Source of the DNA: Lutraria lutraria
Lineage: Eukaryota > Mollusca > Bivalvia > Venerida > Mactridae
Assembly (NCBI GenBank): GCA_964023205.1
Contig: OZ026847.1
Location: forward strand, 11,222,599-11,286,598
Length of the DNA stretch: 64,000 nucleotides
Direction of reading: 5' to 3'
Shown here in pieces: positions 47,747 through 58,735 of the stretch. The notes under the pieces were generated by a model. That model saw only the letters and a list, made by a program, of their open reading frames with translations, did no database searches and was not told the origin of the DNA. The position numbers were made by a program, and so were the translations under genes. The first letter of the stretch is position 1; each line of letters starts with the position of its first letter.

Positions 47747-50005
47747 ACTTCGGGTATTTCCGGAATTCACTTCGGCTATTTCCGGAATGTACTTCGGGTA
47801 CTTCCGGTTATCACTTCGGGTATTTCCGGAAGACACTTCGGGAACTTTCGGTTTCCACTTCGGGTATTTCCGGAATTCACTTCGGCTATTTCCGGAATTC
47901 ACTTCGGCTATTTCCGGAAGACACTTCGGGAACTTCCGGTGTTCACTTCGGCTATTTCCGGAAGACACTTCGGGAACTTCCGGTGTTCACTTCGGGTATT
48001 TCCGGAATTCACTTCGGCTATTTCCGGAAGACACTTCGGGAACTTCCGGTGTTCACTTCGGGTATTTCATGAATTCACTTCGGCTATTTCCGGAATTCAC
48101 TTCGGCTATTTCCGGAAGACACTTCGGGAACTTCCGGTGTTCACTTCGGCTATTTCCGGAAGACACTTCGGAAACTTCCGGTGTTCACTTCGGGTATTTC
48201 CGGAATTCACTTCGGCTATTTCCGGAAGACACTTCGGGAACTTCCGGTTTTCACTTCGGGTATTTCTGGAATTCACTTCGGCTATTTCCGGAATTCTCTT
48301 CGGCTATTTCCGGAAGACACTTCGGGAACTTCCGGTTTTCACTTCGGGTATTTCCGGAATTCACTTCGGCTATTTCCGGAATTCTCTTCGGCTATTTCCG
48401 GAAGACACTTCGTGAACTTCCGGTGTTCACTTCGGGAATTTCCGGAATTCACTTCGGCTATTTCCGGAATGTACTTCGGGAAATTCCGGAATTCACTTCG
48501 GGTATTTCCGGAAGAAACTTCGGGAACTTCCGGTGTTCACTTCGGCTATTTCCGGAAGACACTTCGGGAACTTCCGGTGTTCACTTCGGGTATTTCCGGA
48601 ATTCACTTCGGCTATTTCCGGAAGACACTTCGGGAACTTCCGGTGTTCACTTCGGGTATTTCATGAATTCACTTCGGCTATTTCCGGAATTCACTTCGGC
48701 TATTTCCGGAAGACACTTCGGGAACTTCCGGTGTTCACTTCGGCTATTTCCGGAAGACACTTCGGAAACTTCCGGTGTTCACTTCGGGTATTTCCGGAAT
48801 TCACTTCGGCTATTTCCGGAAGACACTTCGGGAACTTCCGGTTTTCACTTCGGGTATTTCTGGAATTCACTTCGGCTATTTCCGGAATTCTCTTCGGCTA
48901 TTTCCGGAAGACACTTCGGGAACTTCCGGTTTTCACTTCGGGTATTTCCGGAATTCACTTCGGCTATTTCCGGAATTCTCTTCGGCTATTTCCGGAAGAC
49001 ACTTCGTGAACTTCCGGTGTTCACTTCGGGAATTTCCGGAATTCACTTCGGCTATTTCCGGAATGTACTTCGGGAAATTCCGGAATTCACTTCGGGTATT
49101 TCCGGAAGAAACTTCGGGAACTTCCGGTTTTCACTTCGGGTATTTCCGGAATTCACTTCGGCTATTTCCGGAATGTACTTCGGGAACTTCCGGTGTTCAC
49201 TTCGGGAATTTCCGGAATTCACTTCGGCTATTTCCGGAATGTACTTCGGGAAATTCCGGAATTCACTTCGGGTATTTCCGGAATTCACTTCGGCTGTTTC
49301 CGGAATTCACTTCGGCTATTTCCGGAAGACACTTCGGGAACTTCCGGTGTTCACTTCGGCTATTTCCGGAAGACACTTCGGGAACTTCCGGTGTTCACTT
49401 CGGCTATTTCCGGAATTCACTTCGGCTATTTCCGGAAGACACTTCGAGAACTTCCGGTGTTCACTTCGGGAATTTCCGGAATTCACTTCGGCTATTTCCG
49501 GAAGACACTTCGGGTATTTCCGGAATTCACTTCGGCTATTTCCGGAAGACACTTCGGGTACTTCCGGAAGACACTTCGGGTATTTCCGGAATTCACTTCG
49601 GCTATTTCCGGAAGACACTTCGGGTATTTCCGGAATTCACTTCGGCTATTTCCGGAAGACACTTCGGGTATTTCCGGAATTCACTTCGGCTATTTCCGGA
49701 AGACACTTCGGGTACTTCCGGAAGACACTTCGGGTATTTCCGGAATTCACTTCGGCTATTTCCGGAAGACACTTCGGGTATTTCCGGAATTCACTTCGGC
49801 TATTTCCGGAAGACACTTCGGGTACTTCCGGTTTTCACTTCGGGTATTTCCGGAATTCACTTCGGCTATTTCCGGAAGACACTTCTGGTATTTCCGGAAT
49901 TCACTTCCGCTATTTCCGGAATACACTTCGGGAACTTCCGGTTTTCACTTCGGGTATTTCCGGAATTCACTTCGGGTATTTCCGGAATTCACTTCGGCTA
50001 TTTCC
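47746..50005. repeat. 22-bp CpG-rich minisatellite (~103 units)
   Basis: The unit is close to ACTTCGGSTATTTCCGGAA plus three variable bases (TTC, GAC) or a variant ACTTCGGGAACTTCCGG plus five. Each unit has about two CpGs and the palindrome TTCCGGAA or the ETS-like ACTTCCGG. GC is far above the surroundings. The array begins within the foldback arm and ends at TTTCC, joined directly to GTATACTTAG of the right-arm satellite. A 594-bp block (27 units) is duplicated in tandem without visible difference. Confidence 0.95.
47922..49124. repeat. Perfect-looking 594-bp tandem duplication inside the minisatellite
   Basis: Sequence from about 47922 recurs from about 48516 with a constant offset of 594 bp (27 x 22). 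Translations in two frames over the two blocks are identical for more than 150 and 120 codons. The copies part before 47922 (GAAGACAC versus GAAGAAAC) and after 49124 (GGTGTTC versus GGTTTTC). Confidence 0.85.
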
Positions 50006-51925
50006 GTATACTTAGAAATTTACATGCTTAGTTAGTCTGTTACATAATTAGTCAGGCACTTGTATAGTTAGACAGATACTTACAGCTAAGTCAGTCAGTA
50101 ACATACTTAGTCAGGCACTTGTATACTTAGATATTTACATGCTAAGTCAGTCAGTAATATACTAAGTCAGGCACTTGTATACTTTAACAGATATTTACAT
50201 GGTAAGTCAGTCAGTAACATACTGAGTCAGGCACTTGTATACTTAGGCAGATACTTACATGCTAAGTCAGTCAGTAACATACTTAGTCAGGCACTTGTAT
50301 ACTTAGATATTTACATGCTAAGTTAATCTGTTACAAACTAAGTGAGGCACTTGTATACTTAGATACTTACATGCTAAGTCAGTCTGCCACATACTCAGTC
50401 AGGCACTTGTATACTTAGATATTTACATGCTAAGTCAATCAGTAACATACTTAGTCAGGCACTTGTATACTTAGATATTTACATGCTAAGTTAGTCAGTA
50501 ACATACTTAGTCAGGCACTTGTATACTTAGGAAGATACTTACTTGCTACGTCAGTAACATACTAAGTCAGACACTTGTTTACTTAGAAAGATACTTACAT
50601 CTAAGTCAGTCTGTCACATACTAAGTCAGGCACTTGTATACTGAGATATGTACATGCTAAGTCAGTCTGTCATATACTAAGCCAGGCACTTGTACATTAA
50701 GGCAGATACTTACATGCTAAGTCAGTAAATAGCATATTTAGTCAGGCACTTTTATACTTAAACAGATACTTACTTGCTCATTCAGTCAGTAGCATTTTTA
50801 GTCAGGCACTTGTATACTTAGACATATACTTACAGACTAAGTTAGTCTGTTACATACTAAGTCATACTCTTGCATTCTTCAACAGATACCTAAGTTAGTC
50901 TGTTACATGCTAAGTCAGTCAGTAAGTTACTAAGTCAGACACTTGTTTACTTAGACAGATACTTACATGCTAAGTCAGTCAGTACCATACTTAGTCAGGC
51001 ACTTGTATACTTAGACATATACTTACAGACTAAGTTAGTCTGTTACATACTAAGTCAGACTCTTGCATTCTTCAACAGATACCTAAGTTAGTCTGTTACA
51101 TGCTAAGTTAGTCAGTAAGTTACTAAGTCAGACACTTGTTTACTTAGACAGATACTTACATGCTAAGTCAGTCAGTACCATACTTAGTCAGGCACTTGTA
51201 TACTTAGATATTTACATGCTAAGTCAGTCAGTAACATACTTAGTCAGGCACTTGTATAATTAGATATTTACATGCTAAGTTAGTCTGTCACATACTAAGT
51301 CACGCACTTGCATTCTTCAACAGATACATAAGTTAGTGTGTTACATGCTAAGTCAGTCAGTAAGTTACTTAGTCAGACACTTGTTTACTTAGACAGATAC
51401 TGACCTGCTTAGTCAGTCAGTAGCATACTTAGTCAGGCACTTGTATACTTAGATATTTACATGCTAAGTTAGTCTGTCACATACTAAGTCACGCACTTGT
51501 ATACTTTGGAAGATACTTACATGCTCAATCAGTCAGTAACATATTTAGTCAGGCACCTGTGTACTTAGACAGATACTTGCATACTATACTGAGTCTGGCA
51601 CTTACATACTTAACAGATACTTACATGCTAAGTCAGTCAGTAGCATACTTAGCCAGGCACTTGTTTACTTAGATATTTACATGCTAAGTTTGTATGTTGC
51701 ATACTAAGTCAGGCACTTGTATACTTAGGCAGATACTTACATGCTCAGTCAGTCAGTTACATATTTAGTCAGGCACTTGTATACTTAGGCAGATACTTAC
51801 ATGCTAAGTCAGTCAGTAACATATTCAGTCAGGCACTTGTATACTAGGCAGATACTTGCATACTATACTAAGTATGGCACTTACATACTAAGGAAATGCT
51901 TACATACTTAGTCAGGCACTTACTT
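50006..51925. repeat. 60-bp satellite, right array (~32 units, inverted)
   Basis: Same family as 38528-44057 in the opposite orientation (for example AGTCAGGCACTTGTATACTT and AGATACTTACATGCTAAGTC). It starts abruptly after the 22-bp array and ends at the CAGTCAAACC MITE. About one third of the length of the left array. Confidence 0.9.
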
Positions 51926-51927
51926 TC

Positions 51928-52105
51928 AGCCAAACCAGTGAAGAATGGACATCTTTATGAAAGAGAAAATGTGATCTTTTTCGACAGGTGACCTTTATTT
52001 AGATATCATTTGTTCTAGATATTCAATGGTAGTCCTTTGTAGAATAGCCCATATTCTGAGTATATGGTCTTCATTCAGAGGTGACCCCTTACACAGGCTT
52101 GACTG
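51928..52105. mobile_element. CAGTCAAACC MITE, right arm
   Basis: Mirror copy of 38343-38521. The ends are CAGCCAAACC and GGCTTGACTG. The shared position next to the 60-bp satellite in both arms indicates a single ancestral insertion. Confidence 0.65.
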
Positions 52106-52611
52106 TATTTAGTCAGGTCCTTTACTAACTGAGTTTGTCTGTTCACACTTGTTCAGCAGTTTTGTCAATAGCTGTACTAACTTATATATTTTCATATTTT
52201 GTCTAGTTAATGATCATTTAATTAACACAGAAATTGTTCTTTTTATAGCATGTAGCAGAGAACTAAGAAATCACTCATTAACTGGATGTATGATCTGTAG
52301 AAAGCTGTGGTGGTATTGTTTTCCCATGATGCTCCTGTATTGATCTGATGCCTAATGGAGGGTATGTACACAAGTCTCAAGTATAGTTTGATAGACATGT
52401 CTTAGCTTAGATTCTATAATTGTTACTTCGCGTATTTTTCAATTATAATTAATAAGGGCTTACTAATTTGTCAAGTACATACACATGTTCTTGAACTAGA
52501 TTTTGTGTCAACTAATGAATCCACCATGGTTGCATTTCGTCTGAGTGAGGTCAGTTGTTTCTGAACACGTCAATAGTTAAAAGTTGATAATGTGCGATTT
52601 TATTCTTAGTA

Positions 52612-52990
52612 TACACTAATGAACATACTAATTAACATACAATTAGTTAGTCACTACACAAGTTGTATACACTAATTAACATACAATTAGCCAGTCACTA
52701 CACAAGTTGTATACACCAATTAACATACTAATTAACATACAATTAGCCAGTCACTACACAAGTTGTATACCCTAATTACCATACAATTAGCCAGTTACTA
52801 CATAAGTTGTATACACTAATTAACATACTAATTAACATACAATTAGCCAGTCACTACACAAGTTGTATACACTAATTAACATATTAATTAACATACAATT
52901 AGCCAGTCACTACACAAGTTGTATGTCACTACACAGTTATATACACAAATGTCTATACAATTAGCCAGTCACCAAGTTATATACACTAAT
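52612..52990. repeat. 44-bp satellite, right array (~7 units)
   Basis: Units TAATTAACATACAATTAGCC then AGTCACTACACAAGTTGTAT, the reverse complement of the left 44-bp array, with less than half the copies. Confidence 0.85.
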
Positions 52991-53603
52991 TAACATACAA
53001 TTAAAAGGTCACTTACCTTATTATAAACAATAAGCCAGTCACTGACATTGTCTTATACATTTGGTCCATCACTTGTTGAATTCAATACTATGTATACCTA
53101 GTTATATACATTGTCACTTACTTGGTCAGATACTTACATAGTTGAATACACTTAGCTGGGTACTTAGCCAGTCACTTATAATATTATAGACACAACCAGT
53201 TACTGATGATGTATTTATGATAGGGTAAGCGACTGACTTAGTTTTTTACATAATCTATTCAAAAATGCTTATTAAAAATAGTTAGTCACTTAGCAGGTTA
53301 TATGCACTTGGTCAGATGTAACTTACTTTAGTAACTTACACTAAGTTGGTTATATACACGGTGAATCACTTACTAAGTAAAATAGGGTAAGTGACTGGTT
53401 AATTGTATATAACTATGTAAGCATCAGACACCTATAGTCACCTATAGTCTCATAGACTTAGACATGTCTTGCATAATATGGCTATTATAATTAAGATATT
53501 ACTAGTGTGACTGGTTAAGATACTGGCTAATAGCTCTAGTAGTATACAACTAAGAAACTATCTGACATTTAGTTACTTACTTCATCACATTGGATATTTG
53601 AAC

Positions 53604-54976
53604 TATACTGCTCCAATGATAAGGGTCAAGCACTTGCTTGAAGTAATTGCTTTAAAATTCTAATACAACTGATTATTAGATTTGATTAAAAATTGGTCAT
53701 TTAAACATAATATGCCAGTGAAAAAATGAAACAATATTTGTCCATTGAAGCAATATCTGTACATCATATAGTTATAATTATATCTACACTTAAGAAAACT
53801 TGTAAGTTATAATGTCCTCTTAGTAAAATATGCATATTTTATATATATTTTGAGATATTCAGTGCACATCTCTAACAAGTCAAGCTACATGACTCTATCA
53901 ACAAAAATGCATTTTATTGATTTTTACCCTGTTATGTCTCTGCAGTTAAAAACATTTAATTTGCAAGTGCAGCATGTGAAAAGTACAGTATGAATCTTCG
54001 AAATATTTTGAATAATAAAGCCACAATACAGAAAAACAAATTGAGATGGATGTCCATTGAGGAAAGGGCCTGCACCAGCCTTATTCACAGAGGGGTTCCG
54101 TACTACTATCATTTTACGTATATCATTATAGCTGTCAAATGTATTCCTGAAAAGTTATAGACGTGACGCTGAATTTGACATTCACTCGAGCAATCCTTTT
54201 CTTGCAAATTTCGAAGATTCTGACAAAGTAGAAAAGACATTAAAATACACTTACAATTTCAACCAACTAAATTTTCATGAATGCATTTGACAGCTGCAAT
54301 GATTTACGTAAAATTATAGCATAATACCAGATTGAATTATTATGAGTTTCTTTAAATCGTAACTTAATTCACTATAAATTTTAGAATTTAATGACATTCA
54401 GTACTTTTTGTTGATATAGGAGAAAACAATATTATTGGAAGTTCTAAATTGAAAATATTGTGATGTTTTTTCTTTTGTTAATAAAGGTAGATATATCACT
54501 AAATACTGCAGTAATACAGACTGGGCACATTATAAGTCATATTATATTTCCTAGTAAATAAATTTGCAAAATTATGTATAAAACCTAACCACAGCTATTT
54601 CATATAACTTAGTGATTTGTTTAAATTTGATGTGTTCAGTAGATTAAATATTTAATTGAAATCTAAATGTACCTGTAAGTACGGGACCCTCACTAAATAA
54701 GGCCGACAGCACTGGCTCTTTCCTCAATGGACATCCACCCAATTTTGTATTTTTCTGTAACATGGCTATCAATTCAAAAAATTACTTTGAAGATTCATAC
54801 TTGCCAAATGCAAATTAACTGTTTTATTACTATTGAAAAGAAAATCAATTGAACGCATTTTGTTGACAGTCATGTATGCATATTTTACGAAGGGACGTTT
54901 TAAGTTTTGTTAAGTGTATTTTTATGAAATATACAATCACCAAGTGAGTGATCTTCATAAAATTTGGAGTAGTATA
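53604..54976. mobile_element. 1.37-kb foldback-type element, right arm
   Basis: Mirror copy of 35148-36524, with the same TATACT...AGTATA ends and the same internal diverged palindrome. The 62-codon frame at 53924-54112 (minus) differs from its left partner (36013-36201) by a single residue, a guide to arm divergence. Confidence 0.65.
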
Positions 54977-55696
54977 TTTCTTAATGTATATATGAGTGTT
55001 GAATAAAATATTTTTTATGTGATGTGATAATGCAATAATGCAATAATTTAGGGGTGTAATATTTGTAGTACGTTCAATAGATTGTGAAGATAATAATTTA
55101 GGAACAAGATGTTGAAAATGAGATACACTAGATTACAAAAGGCCGACTCTTACACATTTGGTGGTCTGTGTAAAGTCTATGGACTTATAGAAATTTTGCC
55201 GTCTTTGTGGGCAATTTTTCTTTTTTTTTTTACTTCCGACTTCTGTGATCATTATTAATTTGTATTGTTTGTCTTAAATAAAAAATACTAACAAAATACC
55301 AAGTTTATCAGTTTATTTATACACTTAATATAATAAATATATTATGACAACAGTAAATGATTGCAAAACAACAAATGATCTTCAATAATACAATATAAGT
55401 CCAGAAGTCATGTTTATGACTACTTTAACAACCTCAATGTTTCTAATACAACAGACAAATATTTCAGAATAAATTGTACCTTAGTGTTCTCACAAAAAGT
55501 TATGGATCTCCCGTAATATCTAAGTAATCCTAAACATGACCCCTTTCTAGCCAAAGTGAGTTTCTAAATTCTTATAATAGTGGCTGCAGATTAATAAACA
55601 AGTATTATGTCATTTTATTATATTAAACTGTCAAAGCTCCGTAATTTCACGTTCTATGCTTGCATTTATTTTTAACTTGTACTACATTATAAATTA

Positions 55697-55931
55697 CCAG
55701 GGTCCGTATTCACAAAGCAATTTAAGTTACCTTTTCCTTAACAGTTTCGTACTAGGCCTAATATAAAGGCGGAAATCACAATAATATGATTTTATCTTTG
55801 TTCTAAAGATGCCAATTATGAAAATGATAATTCATTTTCACACTTGATGACTGGTTTACAAACTTGCCATGAAGAGAATTTTGACTTAAGTTAAAGAAAA
55901 TCTTAAGATGCTTTGTGAATACGGATCCTGG
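55697..55931. mobile_element. MITE with CAGGRTCCGTATTCACAAAG ends, right arm
   Basis: A 235-bp full copy, mirror of 34318-34503, with inverted ends of about 22 bp. Confidence 0.7.
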
Positions 55932-56073
55932 ATACAGACATGAGGAATGGGACATTGCCTAATGATAAAATAAACAAAAACTAACTTCTGTGGTATGAAG
56001 CTAGAAGTGAATGCATAAATTTAACAACCGTGTAATTATTGAGTTTTGACAGTTCAATAAAATTTCACAAGTA

Positions 56074-56211
56074 CAGTGCAACCTCTCTGTAGCAAAAGTA
56101 TGTTGTTGCTGAGGATGGTTGCTCTAGACAGGTTGAATTAATAGTTAAATTATACTGTTTTCCAAGAAAGTTTTTGGCTGCAGAGAGGGCAGCTCTGGAG
56201 AGGTTGAACTT
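56074..56211. mobile_element. CAACCTCTCC MITE, right arm (complete)
   Basis: The left end is CAGTGCAACCTCTCTG and the right end CTCTGGAGAGGTTGAACTT. The interior has AACAACATAC-type words on the minus strand. The left-arm partner is truncated. Confidence 0.55.
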
Positions 56212-56337
56212 TACAAACAATACAACTATAAACAATGCTCAGACAGAAATTAAGAATTTTACAAATTGATCATACCTATGACAATTTCACATGATTTTGA
56301 GTCAACATCATTCTTGCATATAAAAATGCTCTTCCTT

Positions 56338-56980
56338 ATGCTGGCGTCACACTGTCCCGATATTGACAGCAGATGGCCACACGAATATGGATTTTTGAGA
56401 ATCGCGCGAAAATGGACCCGATCGTAGTCAACAGCCGAATCAAGTACGATGCCTTCCGAATATGACACGATGACACCCGAAACACTTACGAAGTCAGAAC
56501 GATGATGTAAATTTTTATTAAGATGTTTTCCCGCAGGACACACGAAGCTTACACGATGGCTTCACGACGTCGTTTTGTGAGTACGATGCCTTCAAACAAG
56601 GTCACGATGGCGTCATGTGACCTCCCGATGGTATAAAACCTTTGACTTATCGTTGGATTTCAATTGGTATTATTTCAAACTAGAGTCAATTAACATGACA
56701 TCCAATGCATAGACTAACAGTAAATGCAGAGTTCAGAGACAACTGAGTAGACTTTACTGAGCCTCTAGCCACAGAGAGGGCCATAAAATCAATATATTTG
56801 TAATCTGCGTCGACCAGGGCCATGTGGACAATGAGAAGAACCTCTTGTAGTTTCTGTTGACAGACCTACTGTTCCAACAACAGGTGACCACCACATACCT
56901 GCAATCCAGAGCACCATAGCAGCGTAGAAATTGTCTTCTGAAACTATTCAGCAATGGCGGTCAACTTTTGTTGTTTTGTT
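56338..56980 (-). mobile_element. PIF/Harbinger-like insertion, right arm only
   Basis: Arm homology is interrupted here. The low-coordinate edge reads GCTGGCGTCACACTGTCCCG, a plausible terminal repeat. On the minus strand at 56954-56754, a decayed DDE transposase is visible: NYKRFFS in one frame and, after a frameshift, MALVDADYKYIDF in another, matching the family pattern NYKxxFSxxLxAxVDAxYxFxxVD that carries a catalytic Asp. Upstream (N-terminal) and downstream parts are missing or unrecognisable. Confidence 0.6.
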
Positions 56981-57159
56981 TCCATGGATACCGGTGAAGA
57001 TACAGCTGAACATGACCTGCATAGCCATCTTCAGAGTTTGTTCCACAATGGCAGAATAAAGCTGCAAAATCAGCAGAAGTCAAATTGTAATCATTGAGTT
57101 TTACATTAGCAGAATAGAACAGAACAGAATAGATAATTAATTCGGATGAGTACATAGTA

Positions 57160-58448
57160 CGAGGGCTGTCCTGGAAGTTCGCGGAATAACTCGATAACAT
57201 GAATATTTACAGGACTTTTGAGTTAAAACTGTAAACAAAGAAAGTTACAACTAATATGAATAGAAACACAACATAATTGTTTTTATAGTTCATTCCTCGT
57301 TATAAATAGCAGTATCCATAGTAACAACCAGACATATAAGCGGCGCATTCGAAAATTAGGCATATTTTTTAAAAGTTTGTAATCAAATAATGTCCAGTTT
57401 CGTGGTTTCTGTTAAAGCAAAATCTCGTAATATTGTCGTCATTTCTATCAAATTTAATGTCTGTCGGTACACTTGTTTATTTTCAATGTCAAAAACTGTA
57501 GAGCGCCTCATAAAAAAACTTCTGTTATGAACTTTTGTGTCGGACTTGTAAAATAACCGGCTAAAACATTACATTACTACTGAAAGAGCGGGTCGACCTT
57601 CAGTAGTAGTATGGTGCATAACAAGGATAGAGTGAAAGACTTGATAGACACAGGTAGACTAATGACAGAGTAATAGCAGAAATACTTGACATTTCGTGTA
57701 ATGTTGTTTATCAAATATTAACAACCAACCTAGGAATGTCAAAAGTTAGCGCATGTTGGGCCCCTCGCTTGCTTAAGGAAGAAGAGAAGCAATGTCAAGT
57801 TGAATGCTCTTCGACGTTCCTATCTTATTATATAGAGACTGTTACAAGAAGCTCTAAGAAAAAAACGCACAGACTTAGACCCTGATCGAGTCATATTGCA
57901 TCAAGATAATGCACCGGCACACAGAGCGAGATCGACACTACTTGAAATTGATCTACCAGGGTTTAAACTGTTAGCTCATCCGCCATACAGTTCTGACTTG
58001 GCGCCAATGGATTTTGCTGTTTTCCTGAGGTCAATAAAATGTTGCGCGGACAACACTTTAAATCACAGAATGCGCACAGAAAGTTGTAGCGAGATTTAAT
58101 AACAAAATTTAATGGTATAATGATATTTTCATGAAGATGATTGATAGGCACCGTAAATGTCTAGCAATATGTGGAGATTGCATCGAGAAAGTGAATCGCT
58201 CTCTTAACTTTGATAACGTTTGAAGTGCTCTGACGTCGTGTGACGATGTACAATGCAACGTGCTCCGGATGACGGTCAGTGATGGTTTTATTGTTTTATG
58301 TATGTTATTGATATTTACTGTACGTTTCTGACATTTCTCGCGATAAGAAGTAAAACATTCAAGTTTCACATGATGTGCTTTGTCTTTATCTTTGTATCCG
58401 CCATAATGAGTTATAGCGAAATTCCGCGAAATTCCAGGATAGCCCACG
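57160..58448 (+). mobile_element. Mariner element, full length but inactive, right arm
   Basis: 1289 bp, the canonical mariner size, flanked by TA on both sides (57158-57159 and 58449-58450). The inverted ends are CGAGGGCTGTCCTGGAAGTT and a mirror GGATAGCCCACG. Plus-strand transposase traces occur in order: NFCVGLV, ERAGRPSV, then LGMSKVSACW, then the catalytic part at 57896-58099 with HQDNAPAHRA and PPYSSDLAPMDF, keeping the second and third acidic residues 34 apart (D34D). Stops and shifts disrupt the frame, and part of the helix-turn-helix region present in the left arm is deleted here. Confidence 0.85.
57896..58099 (+). pseudogene. Mariner transposase catalytic-domain fragment
   Basis: A 67-codon open frame without an ATG. 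The motif HQDNAPAH supplies the second catalytic Asp and SSDLAPMDF the third, with the D34D spacing of the mariner family. After FAVF the frame departs from the family (FLRSIKCCAD), consistent with a frameshift. It lies within the 57160-58448 element. Confidence 0.8.
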
Positions 58449-58735
58449 TACATAATCTACATCAGAAAAAATATTATAAATACAAGTACAAATGTGTAAG
58501 TCACATGAATATTTACAAAGATAATGGTCAAATGATTTATATATGAATGAAACACAAAGTCATGATATATGATATAGAAATTGTATAATACAAACTGTAT
58601 ACAATACAATAAGTACGAACAGAACACAAACCCGCAATTGTTAATCATTACCTATTAATATTCAATATTCTTATAGCGAGAGCTTTATGTACATAGTCAA
58701 CCATTAGTATGAATTCAACCATCACAAATAAAAAC

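Larger units (their letters stand above)
47733..50015 (+). other. 760-codon ORF across the 22-bp minisatellite
   Basis: A true ATG (47733, in the foldback arm) opens a frame that ends at TAG (50013-50015) only in the adjoining satellite. Because 22 is not divisible by three, three successive 22-bp units are read in different frames, so the peptide repeats every 22 residues and all forward frames give the same motifs (SAISGRHFGYFR, SLRLFPE). The other two forward frames also stay open for up to 418 and 280 codons. Openness therefore follows from the unit lacking stop words. I see no evidence of a gene; translation cannot be excluded. Confidence 0.25.

Noticed and set aside
47729..49618. Minus-strand frames over the 22-bp array
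   Set aside because: Shorter (up to 100 codons) and interrupted by TGA arising from GAAGTGAATTC on the reverse strand; explained by repeat composition.
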